NCBI GenBank assembly: GCA_031216915.1
Contig: JAUFNR010000047.1
Span: 124,001 to 188,000 of the forward strand
Direction of reading: 5' to 3'
Origin: Pictodentalium vernedei
Lineage: Eukaryota > Mollusca > Scaphopoda > Dentaliida > Dentaliidae
DNA length: 64,000 bases
In this document: positions 35,975-50,900 of the stretch, piece after piece
How positions within the stretch are numbered: the stretch's first letter is position 1
Layout: each line of letters begins with the position of its first letter
Notes under the pieces: generated by a model
What the model was told of the DNA's origin: nothing
Seen by the model: only the letters and a program-made list of their open reading frames with translations
The model's database searches: none
Made by a program: the position numbers and the translations under genes

Positions 35975-38900
35975 TAATGTCGTCTATGTAGATAGCGTTG
36001 TGTAGAGTGATGAGATGGATTTGCTTTGGATACCCCAAGTATACTCCTCCTAACTTTTCAGTTCTATTGGATGAGCTTTCACTTATATTGTTCAGCTATC
36101 ACACAATGGTTGTCATTGGTCATTTAAACTAAAGGAGAGTACGTTTTTGAACAAATCCAATTTTCAATTTCTTTTTGAGGAATCTGGGGCGCAGATTTCC
36201 GATGTGTGTGTTTATTATACCCAAACTCTCAGACAATCACGATCACAGCCCTTCAGCGGATGACTCGGTTGAACTATATTTGGTCCCGCCAATTCTTTCA
36301 CCCCCCCCCCCTCCCAAACAAAACACACACACACATATATAAGCTAGCGACGGAGGAGAGCATTTACTCAACAGCTGATGCGTCTGTGTTTATAAGAGTG
36401 CACGCGAGTGTATATTTGATGCGGTCTGGAAACTACAGTAGTGTTGTTAACTGGTGGTGGACACGTTATGCTTTACTGCTTAAATATTACCCTGTGGCCA
36501 ACGCACCGTGTGTTACTTCTGTTACTTCTCTGAAGGGACAACGTAATTGTACAAAATAAGCTAAACTTCATTTTGTTATGTTTTGTAGCAATGGTTTAGG
36601 CATGAATACTGGGTGGGTGTGATCTCAAATAACACTAAACAATTAGATGGTGGTTCATTGCTGAGTCTTTGGAACTTTGAAACGGCTTTTCCAAAAAGTT
36701 GTGCTCCCTACAAGAGAGTGCCCACGCATATTCAGAAATCTCAATGAAATTGATATATGGGCGATTCTGTACTCTAGAAACATGCGTAGCGTGACTGAGA
36801 ATAGTTTGGATGTTTGGACAAGAATATGGACAGGGGGAAAAAATGACTGTCAATTTGGTAAAATTTCACAAATTTTCGAAAATGCGCTTTTTTATAAACA
36901 AAATTTTTAATGGGTAAAAAGGGTCTTTCTCTTTATTGAGATGTTCTGGATTTTGGCTCGGAACATCTGCACTTCATTTTCATTCTTTTTGGGGATATTT
37001 GTGTTCAAATTTTGGCCCCGGGCGATGAGATTTTGTAACAAATAAGTGCCAACATCAGTCAGTTGTTACTATTTAAGGTAACTCTGAATCTAAGGACGAG
37101 GTTTGTCCGGTATGGATGACTGAACAGACCTCCCCTCTCTCAAAAAATCGTCTGCTCAGTCATTACGCTGGTTAAAATTGTAAGCTATCACAGCTTTGTT
37201 TCTGTCGATTTTTATTAAAAGCTAGCATAGTTTTTCCAACACCGCTCATGTACTCGAAAATGGGCGTTATTATCTCCTCTGGAAACATAATGAAGGAGGT
37301 ATTACGATTTAAAGTTCTCTATTTATTTAATGTTTTGCCACAGGAGAACAAATCGGGCTGTAGCTCAGTAAGTTCAGGCGTTCACTTAGCTGAGTGAAAC
37401 GTGCGTTGTCAATGCGACGTGAGTTCAAAACCCACCGCTTCTTAGAATTTATTCATTATCCTAACACATGCAATTTTCGCTTTGTTCTAGTTGCATCTTC
37501 ATGTTTGGTGCATGTTTTCGCAAATTAGCTGGTCGAAAGGCTGGGATCCTCCACAATCAGTATATTTAAACAAAAATGTTGGGGAAACAACCAATTGCCC
37601 AAAACAGACAGACCATTTCTCTTTGGGTCATATTGTATAATTAGGGACGCTATTACGTTGCAAATATTAAAAGTCAAATAACGAGATGAACATGACTGCC
37701 TGTTGATGTTTTTTTTGTCTGTTCAGCACCACCGTCTGCCAGATTTAATGTTTCATTGAAATAAAAGATTGCGAATATTGTTTACTGTGCCTCATAAATA
37801 ACCCTTGTGACGAACTAAAAGAGTATATGCACTGACACTGTTTTATTACCACCATAAGCAATGCATGTCATCTCCGTTATGTCAGTAGTGGGGGACCTTA
37901 ATTTCAGCAGTCCAAGTGGGAGCGCTTTGGAGCATTGTGCAAATGCGTACAACACTTTAATGATACACTTGCCTTCAACAGTTGCTAGCCTTGCGTGTGT
38001 CGGTTTAGTAAATTTGGAAGTACGGAAGTAGATAGCTGCTGCAAGATGGTTCTCTCTGCGCTATCCGTCCTCTTTCACCCGACACAATTCAAATCAGGTT
38101 GTTGGAAGAGTCGCGATACCCCAATAATAAGCAAACAAGTGCATTCCACCACAACAAACTTTAAATATTCGGTGTATTTTGAGCTGAAAGATTTAATTTC
38201 ACAGAAAGACAGGTATAATGGCTTTGCTTATAAGTTAGACAACGTTTGGCGCTAAACAGGGGCGATGGACCGGTCTCATGATTCCATGTGCTAGAGTCTG
38301 TCATTTACGAACAGCATGCTCTCAAAGTATGCGTTTGAAAGGTTGGGTGCAGGGGGGGGGGGGGCGTTTTATTTCAGTTTCACATATTTTTATCTAAAGG
38401 GTCGTTTCATGTTGATTTTAAGCTCGCGGGTTTATCTGGAATACCTTTCGATATCGATGTGTAGAGGGGGAAGTCACGATGGGTAGGGGAAGCGTCCACG
38501 TCACAAAAATAAGTGGTTTCACAGATGAAGTTTAGATTCCTTCGAGCATCCACATTGGGTATTCTGGGTCCCTACTTCTTCCACTGTTTATACTGGTTCA
38601 GGGTGAATTTCATGTGTCATATTAAAGGTGAGTGGACATTTTAGAGGGAGGGATAGCGTTGATTTCAGTTTAGTTTCAGATTAGACTTGTTTCAGCATTT
38701 GGTGGGCATTCAGTTCCGCAATACGCTGGCCATAGTTTTGATCGGCTGTCATAATGTTGGCTCCATATTGTAACCCTTGTCGTTAGAAAGTCGTGTGCAG
38801 TTTAAGAAGGGTCTCTTCTCAAACTTCCCAGATTTATTATCGCGAAGCTTTTAGCCGATTTGTGTGATTACTAGCTTTAATGGTAGGTGATTTTATGTGT

Positions 38901-39968
38901 TGTCAGTATTAATTCTGTGTTGAAGGTAGGTTACACAGAAAAACTGGGATTCGTCGGGAAGTTCAAGCGTTTCTTGTAACAGCTGAAGGTCGAAATTATG
39001 AACTCTTCTATATTGTAAGTTGCAACTTGTATACGCTAGTGTTCCAATTCAGAATTCAACGTTTATGATAATGTGAAAAAGGTGTTCACTCACTACCCAG
39101 TAACTGTTGAATGCCTTTAATAATTCAGAAGATAAGATTTCACAAGAATGAAATCATGAACAATGGAAAACTTTACATGTGCCATTTATTGGTTTAGTCA
39201 AGTAAAAAAAAAATTTCAATTTTTTCCCATGGGAACCCTTGGGAAATCTGTCAAAAAACTTCAAAATTTTTGTTCCCATTTCATGATGCAAAAATGTTCT
39301 ACATATAAAAATTCCATTGTTTTAAAATTTCCTTCTGCTGAAATCACTTGTTCTCACTGAATAAATCAACTTGAAGAAAACGATGTGTATCACCGTAAAT
39401 TAAACTTTTCCGTCCATGACCGCTGTAGGTTAACGCACAGTGCCACTTTTCTCTACATGATTAAATCGGGACTCGGAGATTCACTCGAATGATATATTAA
39501 ACAGAAGGCAACTCTTCAAACAGAATGCATCCATATCGCATCTAAACAGACTGGAATAATCTTCAGTTCATGTTTTTAGGGTTCTATCCATTAAAAATAT
39601 AGCAGTTACAGCGGTCAGAAAGAAGCTTGTCAATTCCAATCGTTTGTTTTTCAGTACTTCTACGGAGAAGCAACTTCTGCGACTTGGAAGACTACAGTAT
39701 TTTCGGTTATACCTCCACAGCGCCTTCTATCCCAAAAAACGGACGTTAGTGTGCCTAAAAACAAACGATGACTTTCAGAAGCTGATTAAGATTGTTCCCT
39801 TTTGAAAAAGGGAAAGGCCTTCCTTATCTACGACTGAGAAACCCCCAATAGCAATGACACTCTTCAAATAAGGGAAATTTGAGCAATTCCCGCCTCTTGA
39901 ATGTTTTTCCTCACAGGTGTCCAAGCTTGGCGGGGTTGGCTTGCCACCGAGAAGTATTTCTACATACA
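35975..39968 (+). repeat. Repeat unit 10 (3,994 bp; C11, G13, +1 insertion)
   Basis: The C run is at 36301-36311 and the G run at 38352-38364. Private changes are C at 38250 (A elsewhere), A at 39234 (T elsewhere, which breaks the central palindrome of the 24-bp inverted repeat), and an extra G at about 39553-39554. It is the only copy with an insertion outside the two homopolymers. Confidence 0.98.
37354..37442 (+). pseudogene. tRNA-like sequence (unit 10)
   Basis: It is unchanged although unit 10 carries three changes elsewhere. Confidence 0.72.
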
Positions 39969-42900
39969 TAATGTCGTCTATGTAGATAGCGTTGTGTAGA
40001 GTGATGAGATGGATTTGCTTTGGATACCCCAAGTATACTCCTCCTAACTTTTCAGTTCTATTGGATGAGCTTTCACTTATATTGTTCAGCTATCACACAA
40101 TGGTTGTCATTGGTCATTTAAACTAAAGGAGAGTACGTTTTTGAACAAATCCAATTTTCAATTTCTTTTTGAGGAATCTGGGGCGCAGATTTCCGATGTG
40201 TGTGTTTATTATACCCAAACTCTCAGACAATCACGATCACAGCCCTTCAGCGGATGACTCGGTTGAACTATATTTGGTCCCGCCAATTCTTTCACCCCCC
40301 CCCCCCCTCCCAAACAAAACACACACACACATATATAAGCTAGCGACGGAGGAGAGCATTTACTCAACAGCTGATGCGTCTGTGTTTATAAGAGTGCACG
40401 CGAGTGTATATTTGATGCGGTCTGGAAACTACAGTAGTGTTGTTAACTGGTGGTGGACACGTTATGCTTTACTGCTTAAATATTACCCTGTGGCCAACGC
40501 ACCGTGTGTTACTTCTGTTACTTCTCTGAAGGGACAACGTAATTGTACAAAATAAGCTAAACTTCATTTTGTTATGTTTTGTAGCAATGGTTTAGGCATG
40601 AATACTGGGTGGGTGTGATCTCAAATAACACTAAACAATTAGATGGTGGTTCATTGCTGAGTCTTTGGAACTTTGAAACGGCTTTTCCAAAAAGTTGTGC
40701 TCCCTACAAGAGAGTGCCCACGCATATTCAGAAATCTCAATGAAATTGATATATGGGCGATTCTGTACTCTAGAAACATGCGTAGCGTGACTGAGAATAG
40801 TTTGGATGTTTGGACAAGAATATGGACAGGGGGAAAAAATGACTGTCAATTTGGTAAAATTTCACAAATTTTCGAAAATGCGCTTTTTTATAAACAAAAT
40901 TTTTAATGGGTAAAAAGGGTCTTTCTCTTTATTGAGATGTTCTGGATTTTGGCTCGGAACATCTGCACTTCATTTTCATTCTTTTTGGGGATATTTGTGT
41001 TCAAATTTTGGCCCCGGGCGATGAGATTTTGTAACAAATAAGTGCCAACATCAGTCAGTTGTTACTATTTAAGGTAACTCTGAATCTAAGGACGAGGTTT
41101 GTCCGGTATGGATGACTGAACAGACCTCCCCTCTCTCAAAAAATCGTCTGCTCAGTCATTACGCTGGTTAAAATTGTAAGCTATCACAGCTTTGTTTCTG
41201 TCGATTTTTATTAAAAGCTAGCATAGTTTTTCCAACACCGCTCATGTACTCGAAAATGGGCGTTATTATCTCCTCTGGAAACATAATGAAGGAGGTATTA
41301 CGATTTAAAGTTCTCTATTTATTTAATGTTTTGCCACAGGAGAACAAATCGGGCTGTAGCTCAGTAAGTTCAGGCGTTCACTTAGCTGAGTGAAACGTGC
41401 GTTGTCAATGCGACGTGTGTTCAAAACCCACCGCTTCTTAGAATTTATTCATTATCCTAACACATGCAATTTTCGCTTTGTTCTAGTTGCATCTTCATGT
41501 TTGGTGCATGTTTTCGCAAATTAGCTGGTCGAAAGGCTGGGATCCTCCACAATCAGTATATTTAAACAAAAATGTTGGGGAAACAACCAATTGCCCAAAA
41601 CAGACAGACCATTTCTCTTTGGGTCATATTGTATAATTAGGGACGCTATTACGTTGCAAATATTAAAAGTCAAATAACGAGATGAACATGACTGCCTGTT
41701 GATGTTTTTTTTGTCTGTTCAGCACCACCGTCTGCCAGATTTAATGTTTCATTGAAATAAAAGATTGCGAATATTGTTTACTGTGCCTCATAAATAACCC
41801 TTGTGACGAACTAAAAGAGTATATGCACTGACACTGTTTTATTACCACCATAAGCAATGCATGTCATCTCCGTTATGTCAGTAGTGGGGGACCTTAATTT
41901 CAGCAGTCCAAGTGGGAGCGCTTTGGAGCATTGTGCAAATGCGTACAACACTTTAATGATACACTTGCCTTCAACAGTTGCTAGCCTTGCGTGTGTCGGT
42001 TTAGTAAATTTGGAAGTACGGAAGTAGATAGCTGCTGCAAGATGGTTCTCTCTGCGCTATCCGTCCTCTTTCACCCGACACAATTCAAATCAGGTTGTTG
42101 GAAGAGTCGCGATACCCCAATAATAAGCAAACAAGTGCATTCCACCACAACAAACTTTAAATATTCGGTGTATTTTGAGCTGAAAGATTTAATTTCACAG
42201 AAAGACAGGTATAATGGCTTTGCTTATAAGTTAGACAACGTTTGGAGCTAAACAGGGGCGATGGACCGGTCTCATGATTCCATGTGCTAGAGTCTGTCAT
42301 TTACGAACAGCATGCTCTCAAAGTATGCGTTTGAAAGGTTGGGTGCAGGGGGGGGGGGGGGGCGTTTTATTTCAGTTTCACATATTTTTATCTAAAGGGT
42401 CGTTTCATGTTGATTTTAAGCTCGCGGGTTTATCTGGAATACCTTTCGATATCGATGTGTAGAGGGGGAAGTCACGATGGGTAGGGGAAGCGTCCACGTC
42501 ACAAAAATAAGTGGTTTCACAGATGAAGTTTAGATTCCTTCGAGCATCCACATTGGGTATTCTGGGTCCCTACTTCTTCCACTGTTTATACTGGTTCAGG
42601 GTGAATTTCATGTGTCATATTAAAGGTGAGTGGACATTTTAGAGGGAGGGATAGCGTTGATTTCAGTTTAGTTTCAGATTAGACTTGTTTCAGCATTTGG
42701 TGGGCATTCAGTTCCGCAATACGCTGGCCATAGTTTTGATCGGCTGTCATAATGTTGGCTCCATATTGTAACCCTTGTCGTTAGAAAGTCGTGTGCAGTT
42801 TAAGAAGGGTCTCTTCTCAAACTTCCCAGATTTATTATCGCGAAGCTTTTAGCCGATTTGTGTGATTACTAGCTTTAATGGTAGGTGATTTTATGTGTTG

Positions 42901-43965
42901 TCAGTATTAATTCTGTGTTGAAGGTAGGTTACACAGAAAAACTGGGATTCGTCGGGAAGTTCAAGCGTTTCTTGTAACAGCTGAAGGTGGAAATTATGAA
43001 CTCTTCTATATTGTAAGTTGCAACTTGTATACGCTAGTGTTCCAATTCAGAATTCAACGTTTATGATAATGTGAAAAAGGTGTTCACTCACTACCCAGTA
43101 ACTGTTGAATGCCTTTAATAATTCAGAAGATAAGATTTCACAAGAATGAAATCATGAACAATGGAAAACTTTACATGTGCCATTTATTGGTTTAGTCAAG
43201 TAAAAAAAAAATTTCAATTTTTTCCCATGGGTACCCTTGGGAAATCTGTCAAAAAACTTCAAAATTTTTGTTCCCATTTCATGATGCAAAAATGTTCTAC
43301 ATATAAAAATTCCATTGTTTTAAAATTTCCTTCTGCTGAAATCACTTGTTCTCACTGAATAAATCAACTTGAAGAAAACGATGTGTATCACCGTAAATTA
43401 AACTTTTCCGTCCATGACCGCTGTAGGTTAACGCACAGTGCCACTTTTCTCTACATGATTAAATCGGGACTCGGAGATTCACTCGAATGATATATTAAAC
43501 AGAAGGCAACTCTTCAAACAGAATGCATCCATATCGCATCTAAACAGACTGAATAATCTTCAGTTCATGTTTTTAGGGTTCTATCCATTAAAAATATAGC
43601 AGTTACAGCGGTCAGAAAGAAGCTTGTCAATTCCAATCGTTTGTTTTTCAGTACTTCTACGGAGAAGCAACTTCTGCGACTTGGAAGACTACAGTATTTT
43701 CGGTTATACCTCCACAGCGCCTTCTATCCCAAAAAACGGACGTTAGTGTGCCTAAAAACAAACGATGACTTTCAGAAGCTGATTAAGATTGTTCCCTTTT
43801 GAAAAAGGGAAAGGCCTTCCTTATCTACGACTGAGAAACCCCCAATAGCAATGACACTCTTCAAATAAGGGAAATTTGAGCAATTCCCGCCTCTTGAATG
43901 TTTTTCCTCACAGGTGTCCAAGCTTGGCGGGGTTGGCTTGCCACCGAGAAGTATTTCTACATACA
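39969..43965 (+). repeat. Repeat unit 11 (3,997 bp; C13, G15)
   Basis: The C run is at 40295-40307 and the G run at 42348-42362. T at 41418 (A elsewhere) falls on the first base of the B-box-like motif of the tRNA-like element. G at 42989 is shared only with unit 2, nine units away. Confidence 0.98.
41350..41438 (+). pseudogene. tRNA-like sequence (unit 11), B-box base changed
   Basis: This is the only variant copy: T at 41418 replaces A at the first base of the B-box-like motif, which is the T-stem base already mismatched in the other copies. The pairing is neither repaired nor worsened. Confidence 0.72.
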
Positions 43966-46900
43966 TAATGTCGTCTATGTAGATAGCGTTGTGTAGAGTG
44001 ATGAGATGGATTTGCTTTGGATACCCCAAGTATACTCCTCCTAACTTTTCAGTTCTATTGGATGAGCTTTCACTTATATTGTTCAGCTATCACACAATGG
44101 TTGTCATTGGTCATTTAAACTAAAGGAGAGTACGTTTTTGAACAAATCCAATTTTCAATTTCTTTTTGAGGAATCTGGGGCGCAGATTTCCGATGTGTGT
44201 GTTTATTATACCCAAACTCTCAGACAATCACGATCACAGCCCTTCAGCGGATGACTCGGTTGAACTATATTTGGTCCCGCCAATTCTTTCACCCCCCCCC
44301 CCCTCCCAAACAAAACACACACACACATATATAAGCTAGCGACGGAGGAGAGCATTTACTCAACAGCTGATGCGTCTGTGTTTATAAGAGTGCACGCGAG
44401 TGTATATTTGATGCGGTCTGGAAACTACAGTAGTGTTGTTAACTGGTGGTGGACACGTTATGCTTTACTGCTTAAATATTACCCTGTGGCCAACGCACCG
44501 TGTGTTACTTCTGTTACTTCTCTGAAGGGACAACGTAATTGTACAAAATAAGCTAAACTTCATTTTGTTATGTTTTGTAGCAATGGTTTAGGCATGAATA
44601 CTGGGTGGGTGTGATCTCAAATAACACTAAACAATTAGATGGTGGTTCATTGCTGAGTCTTTGGAACTTTGAAACGGCTTTTCCAAAAAGTTGTGCTCCC
44701 TACAAGAGAGTGCCCACGCATATTCAGAAATCTCAATGAAATTGATATATGGGCGATTCTGTACTCTAGAAACATGCGTAGCGTGACTGAGAATAGTTTG
44801 GATGTTTGGACAAGAATATGGACAGGGGGAAAAAATGACTGTCAATTTGGTAAAATTTCACAAATTTTCGAAAATGCGCTTTTTTATAAACAAAATTTTT
44901 AATGGGTAAAAAGGGTCTTTCTCTTTATTGAGATGTTCTGGATTTTGGCTCGGAACATCTGCACTTCATTTTCATTCTTTTTGGGGATATTTGTGTTCAA
45001 ATTTTGGCCCCGGGCGATGAGATTTTGTAACAAATAAGTGCCAACATCAGTCAGTTGTTACTATTTAAGGTAACTCTGAATCTAAGGACGAGGTTTGTCC
45101 GGTATGGATGACTGAACAGACCTCCCCTCTCTCAAAAAATCGTCTGCTCAGTCATTACGCTGGTTAAAATTGTAAGCTATCACAGCTTTGTTTCTGTCGA
45201 TTTTTATTAAAAGCTAGCATAGTTTTTCCAACACCGCTCATGTACTCGAAAATGGGCGTTATTATCTCCTCTGGAAACATAATGAAGGAGGTATTACGAT
45301 TTAAAGTTCTCTATTTATTTAATGTTTTGCCACAGGAGAACAAATCGGGCTGTAGCTCAGTAAGTTCAGGCGTTCACTTAGCTGAGTGAAACGTGCGTTG
45401 TCAATGCGACGTGAGTTCAAAACCCACCGCTTCTTAGAATTTATTCATTATCCTAACACATGCAATTTTCGCTTTGTTCTAGTTGCATCTTCATGTTTGG
45501 TGCATGTTTTCGCAAATTAGCTGGTCGAAAGGCTGGGATCCTCCACAATCAGTATATTTAAACAAAAATGTTGGGGAAACAACCAATTGCCCAAAACAGA
45601 CAGACCATTTCTCTTTGGGTCATATTGTATAATTAGGGACGCTATTACGTTGCAAATATTAAAAGTCAAATAACGAGATGAACATGACTGCCTGTTGATG
45701 TTTTTTTTGTCTGTTCAGCACCACCGTCTGCCAGATTTAATGTTTCATTGAAATAAAAGATTGCGAATATTGTTTACTGTGCCTCATAAATAACCCTTGT
45801 GACGAACTAAAAGAGTATATGCACTGACACTGTTTTATTACCACCATAAGCAATGCATGTCATCTCCGTTATGTCAGTAGTGGGGGACCTTAATTTCAGC
45901 AGTCCAAGTGGGAGCGCTTTGGAGCATTGTGCAAATGCGTACAACACTTTAATGATACACTTGCCTTCAACAGTTGCTAGCCTTGCGTGTGTCGGTTTAG
46001 TAAATTTGGAAGTACGGAAGTAGATAGCTGCTGCAAGATGGTTCTCTCTGCGCTATCCGTCCTCTTTCACCCGACACAATTCAAATCAGGTTGTTGGAAG
46101 AGTCGCGATACCCCAATAATAAGCAAACAAGTGCATTCCACCACAACAAACTTTAAATATTCGGTGTATTTTGAGCTGAAAGATTTAATTTCACAGAAAG
46201 ACAGGTATAATGGCTTTGCTTATAAGTTAGACAACGTTTGGAGCTAAACAGGGGCGATGGACCGGTCTCATGATTCCATGTGCTAGAGTCTGTCATTTAC
46301 GAACAGCATGCTCTCAAAGTATGCGTTTGAAAGGTTGGGTGCAGGGGGGGGGGGCGTTTTATTTCAGTTTCACATATTTTTATCTAAAGGGTCGTTTCAT
46401 GTTGATTTTAAGCTCGCGGGTTTATCTGGAATACCTTTCGATATCGATGTGTAGAGGGGGAAGTCACGATGGGTAGGGGAAGCGTCCACGTCACAAAAAT
46501 AAGTGGTTTCACAGATGAAGTTTAGATTCCTTCGAGCATCCACATTGGGTATTCTGGGTCCCTACTTCTTCCACTGTTTATACTGGTTCAGGGTGAATTT
46601 CATGTGTCATATTAAAGGTGAGTGGACATTTTAGAGGGAGGGATAGCGTTGATTTCAGTTTAGTTTCAGATTAGACTTGTTTCAGCATTTGGTGGGCATT
46701 CAGTTCCGCAATACGCTGGCCATAGTTTTGATCGGCTGTCATAATGTTGGCTCCATATTGTAACCCTTGTCGTTAGAAAGTCGTGTGCAGTTTAAGAAGG
46801 GTCTCTTCTCAAACTTCCCAGATTTATTATCGCGAAGCTTTTAGCCGATTTGTGTGATTACTAGCTTTAATGGTAGGTGATTTTATGTGTTGTCAGTATT

Positions 46901-47957
46901 AATTCTGTGTTGAAGGTAGGTTACACAGAAAAACTGGGATTCGTCGGGAAGTTCAAGCGTTTCTTGTAACAGCTGAAGGTCGAAATTATGAACTCTTCTA
47001 TATTGTAAGTTGCAACTTGTATACGCTAGTGTTCCAATTCAGAATTCAACGTTTATGATAATGTGAAAAAGGTGTTCACTCACTACCCAGTAACTGTTGA
47101 ATGCCTTTAATAATTCAGAAGATAAGATTTCACAAGAATGAAATCATGAACAATGGAAAACTTTACATGTGCCATTTATTGGTTTAGTCAAGTAAAAAAA
47201 AAATTTCAATTTTTTCCCATGGGTACCCTTGGGAAATCTGTCAAAAAACTTCAAAATTTTTGTTCCCATTTCATGATGCAAAAATGTTCTACATATAAAA
47301 ATTCCATTGTTTTAAAATTTCCTTCTGCTGAAATCACTTGTTCTCACTGAATAAATCAACTTGAAGAAAACGATGTGTATCACCGTAAATTAAACTTTTC
47401 CGTCCATGACCGCTGTAGGTTAACGCACAGTGCCACTTTTCTCTACATGATTAAATCGGGACTCGGAGATTCACTCGAATGATATATTAAACAGAAGGCA
47501 ACTCTTCAAACAGAATGCATCCATATCGCATCTAAACAGACTGAATAATCTTCAGTTCATGTTTTTAGGGTTCTATCCATTAAAAATATAGCAGTTACAG
47601 CGGTCAGAAAGAAGCTTGTCAATTCCAATCGTTTGTTTTTCAGTACTTCTACGGAGAAGCAACTTCTGCGACTTGGAAGACTACAGTATTTTCGGTTATA
47701 CCTCCACAGCGCCTTCTATCCCAAAAAACGGACGTTAGTGTGCCTAAAAACAAACGATGACTTTCAGAAGCTGATTAAGATTGTTCCCTTTTGAAAAAGG
47801 GAAAGGCCTTCCTTATCTACGACTGAGAAACCCCCAATAGCAATGACACTCTTCAAATAAGGGAAATTTGAGCAATTCCCGCCTCTTGAATGTTTTTCCT
47901 CACAGGTGTCCAAGCTTGGCGGGGTTGGCTTGCCACCGAGAAGTATTTCTACATACA
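43966..47957 (+). repeat. Repeat unit 12 (3,992 bp; C12, G11)
   Basis: The C run is at 44292-44303 and the G run at 46344-46354. I saw no substitution relative to the consensus. Confidence 0.98.
45346..45434 (+). pseudogene. tRNA-like sequence (unit 12)
   Basis: No base change was seen against unit 1. Confidence 0.72.
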
Positions 47958-50900
47958 TAATGTCGTCTATGTAGATAGCGTTGTGTAGAGTGATGAGATG
48001 GATTTGCTTTGGATACCCCAAGTATACTCCTCCTAACTTTTCAGTTCTATTGGATGAGCTTTCACTTATATTGTTCAGCTATCACACAATGGTTGTCATT
48101 GGTCATTTAAACTAAAGGAGAGCACGTTTTTGAACAAATCCAATTTTCAATTTCTTTTTGAGGAATCTGGGGCGCAGATTTCCGATGTGTGTGTTTATTA
48201 TACCCAAACTCTCAGACAATCACGATCACAGCCCTTCAGCGGATGACTCGGTTGAACTATATTTGGTCCCGCCAATTCTTTCACCCCCCCCCCCCTCCCA
48301 AACAAAACACACACACACATATATAAGCTAGCGACGGAGGAGAGCATTTACTCAACAGCTGATGCGTCTGTGTTTATAAGAGTGCACGCGAGTGTATATT
48401 TGATGCGGTCTGGAAACTACAGTAGTGTTGTTAACTGGTGGTGGACACGTTATGCTTTACTGCTTAAATATTACCCTGTGGCCAACGCACCGTGTGTTAC
48501 TTCTGTTACTTCTCTGAAGGGACAACGTAATTGTACAAAATAAGCTAAATCATTTTGTTATGTTTTGTAGCAATGGTTTAGGCATGAATACTGGGTGGGT
48601 GTGATCTCAAATAACACTAAACAATTAGATGGTGGTTCATTGCTGAGTCTTTGGAACTTTGAAACGGCTTTTCCAAAAAGTTGTGCTCCCTACAAGAGAG
48701 TGCCCACGCATATTCAGAAATCTCAATGAAATTGATATATGGGCGATTCTGTACTCTAGAAACATGCGTAGCGTGACTGAGAATAGTTTGGATGTTTGGA
48801 CAAGAATATGGACAGGGGGAAAAAATGACTGTCAATTTGGTAAAATTTCACAAATTTTCGAAAATGCGCTTTTTTATAAACAAAATTTTTAATGGGTAAA
48901 AAGGGTCTTTCTCTTTATTGAGATGTTCTGGATTTTGGCTCGGAACATCTGCACTTCATTTTCATTCTTTTTGGGGATATTTGTGTTCAAATTTTGGCCC
49001 CGGGCGATGAGATTTTGTAACAAATAAGTGCCAACATCAGTCAGTTGTTACTATTTAAGGTAACTCTGAATCTAAGGACGAGGTTTGTCCGGTATGGATG
49101 ACTGAACAGACCTCCCCTCTCTCAAAAAATCGTCTGCTCAGTCATTACGCTGGTTAAAATTGTAAGCTATCACAGCTTTGTTTCTGTCGATTTTTATTAA
49201 AAGCTAGCATAGTTTTTCCAACACCGCTCATGTACTCGAAAATGGGCGTTATTATCTCCTCTGGAAACATAATGAAGGAGGTATTACGATTTAAAGTTCT
49301 CTATTTATTTAATGTTTTGCCACAGGAGAACAAATCGGGCTGTAGCTCAGTAAGTTCAGGCGTTCACTTAGCTGAGTGAAACGTGCGTTGTCAATGCGAC
49401 GTGAGTTCAAAACCCACCGCTTCTTAGAATTTATTCATTATCCTAACACATGCAATTTTCGCTTTGTTCTAGTTGCATCTTCATGTTTGGTGCATGTTTT
49501 CGCAAATTAGCTGGTCGAAAGGCTGGGATCCTCCACAATCAGTATATTTAAACAAAAATGTTGGGGAAACAACCAATTGCCCAAAACAGACAGACCATTT
49601 CTCTTTGGGTCATATTGTATAATTAGGGACGCTATTACGTTGCAAATATTAAAAGTCAAATAACGAGATGAACATGACTGCCTGTTGATGTTTTTTTTGT
49701 CTGTTCAGCACCACCGTCTGCCAGATTTAATGTTTCATTGAAATAAAAGATTGCGAATATTGTTTACTGTGCCTCATAAATAACCCTTGTGACGAACTAA
49801 AAGAGTATATGCACTGACACTGTTTTATTACCACCATAAGCAATGCATGTCATCTCCGTTATGTCAGTAGTGGGGGACCTTAATTTCAGCAGTCCAAGTG
49901 GGAGCGCTTTGGAGCATTGTGCAAATGCGTACAACACTTTAATGATACACTTGCCTTCAACAGTTGCTAGCCTTGCGTGTGTCGGTTTAGTAAATTTGGA
50001 AGTACGGAAGTAGATAGCTGCTGCAAGATGGTTCTCTCTGCGCTATCCGTCCTCTTTCACCCGACACAATTCAAATCAGGTTGTTGGAAGAGTCGCGATA
50101 CCCCAATAATAAGCAAACAAGTGCATTCCACCACAACAAACTTTAAATATTCGGTGTATTTTGAGCTGAAAGATTTAATTTCACAGAAAGACAGGTATAA
50201 TGGCTTTGCTTATAAGTTAGACAACGTTTGGAGCTAAACAGGGGCGATGGACCGGTCTCATGATTCCATGTGCTAGAGTCTGTCATTTACGAACAGCATG
50301 CTCTCAAAGTATGCGTTTGAAAGGTTGGGTGCAGGGGGGGGGGCGTTTTATTTCAGTTTCACATATTTTTATCTAAAGGGTCGTTTCATGTTGATTTTAA
50401 GCTCGCGGGTTTATCTGGAATACCTTTCGATATCGATGTGTAGAGGGGGAAGTCACGATGGGTAGGGGAAGCGTCCACGTCACAAAAATAAGTGGTTTCA
50501 CAGATGAAGTTTAGATTCCTTCGAGCATCCACATTGGGTATTCTGGGTCCCTACTTCTTCCACTGTTTATACTGGTTCAGGGTGAATTTCATGTGTCATA
50601 TTAAAGGTGAGTGGACATTTTAGAGGGAGGGATAGCGTTGATTTCAGTTTAGTTTCAGATTAGACTTGTTTCAGCATTTGGTGGGCATTCAGTTCCGCAA
50701 TACGCTGGCCATAGTTTTGATCGGCTGTCATAATGTTGGCTCCATATTGTAACCCTTGTCGTTAGAAAGTCGTGTGCAGTTTAAGAAGGGTCTCTTCTCA
50801 AACTTCCCAGATTTATTATCGCGAAGCTTTTAGCCGATTTGTGTGATTACTAGCTTTAATGGTAGGTGATTTTATGTGTTGTCAGTATTAATTCTGTGTT

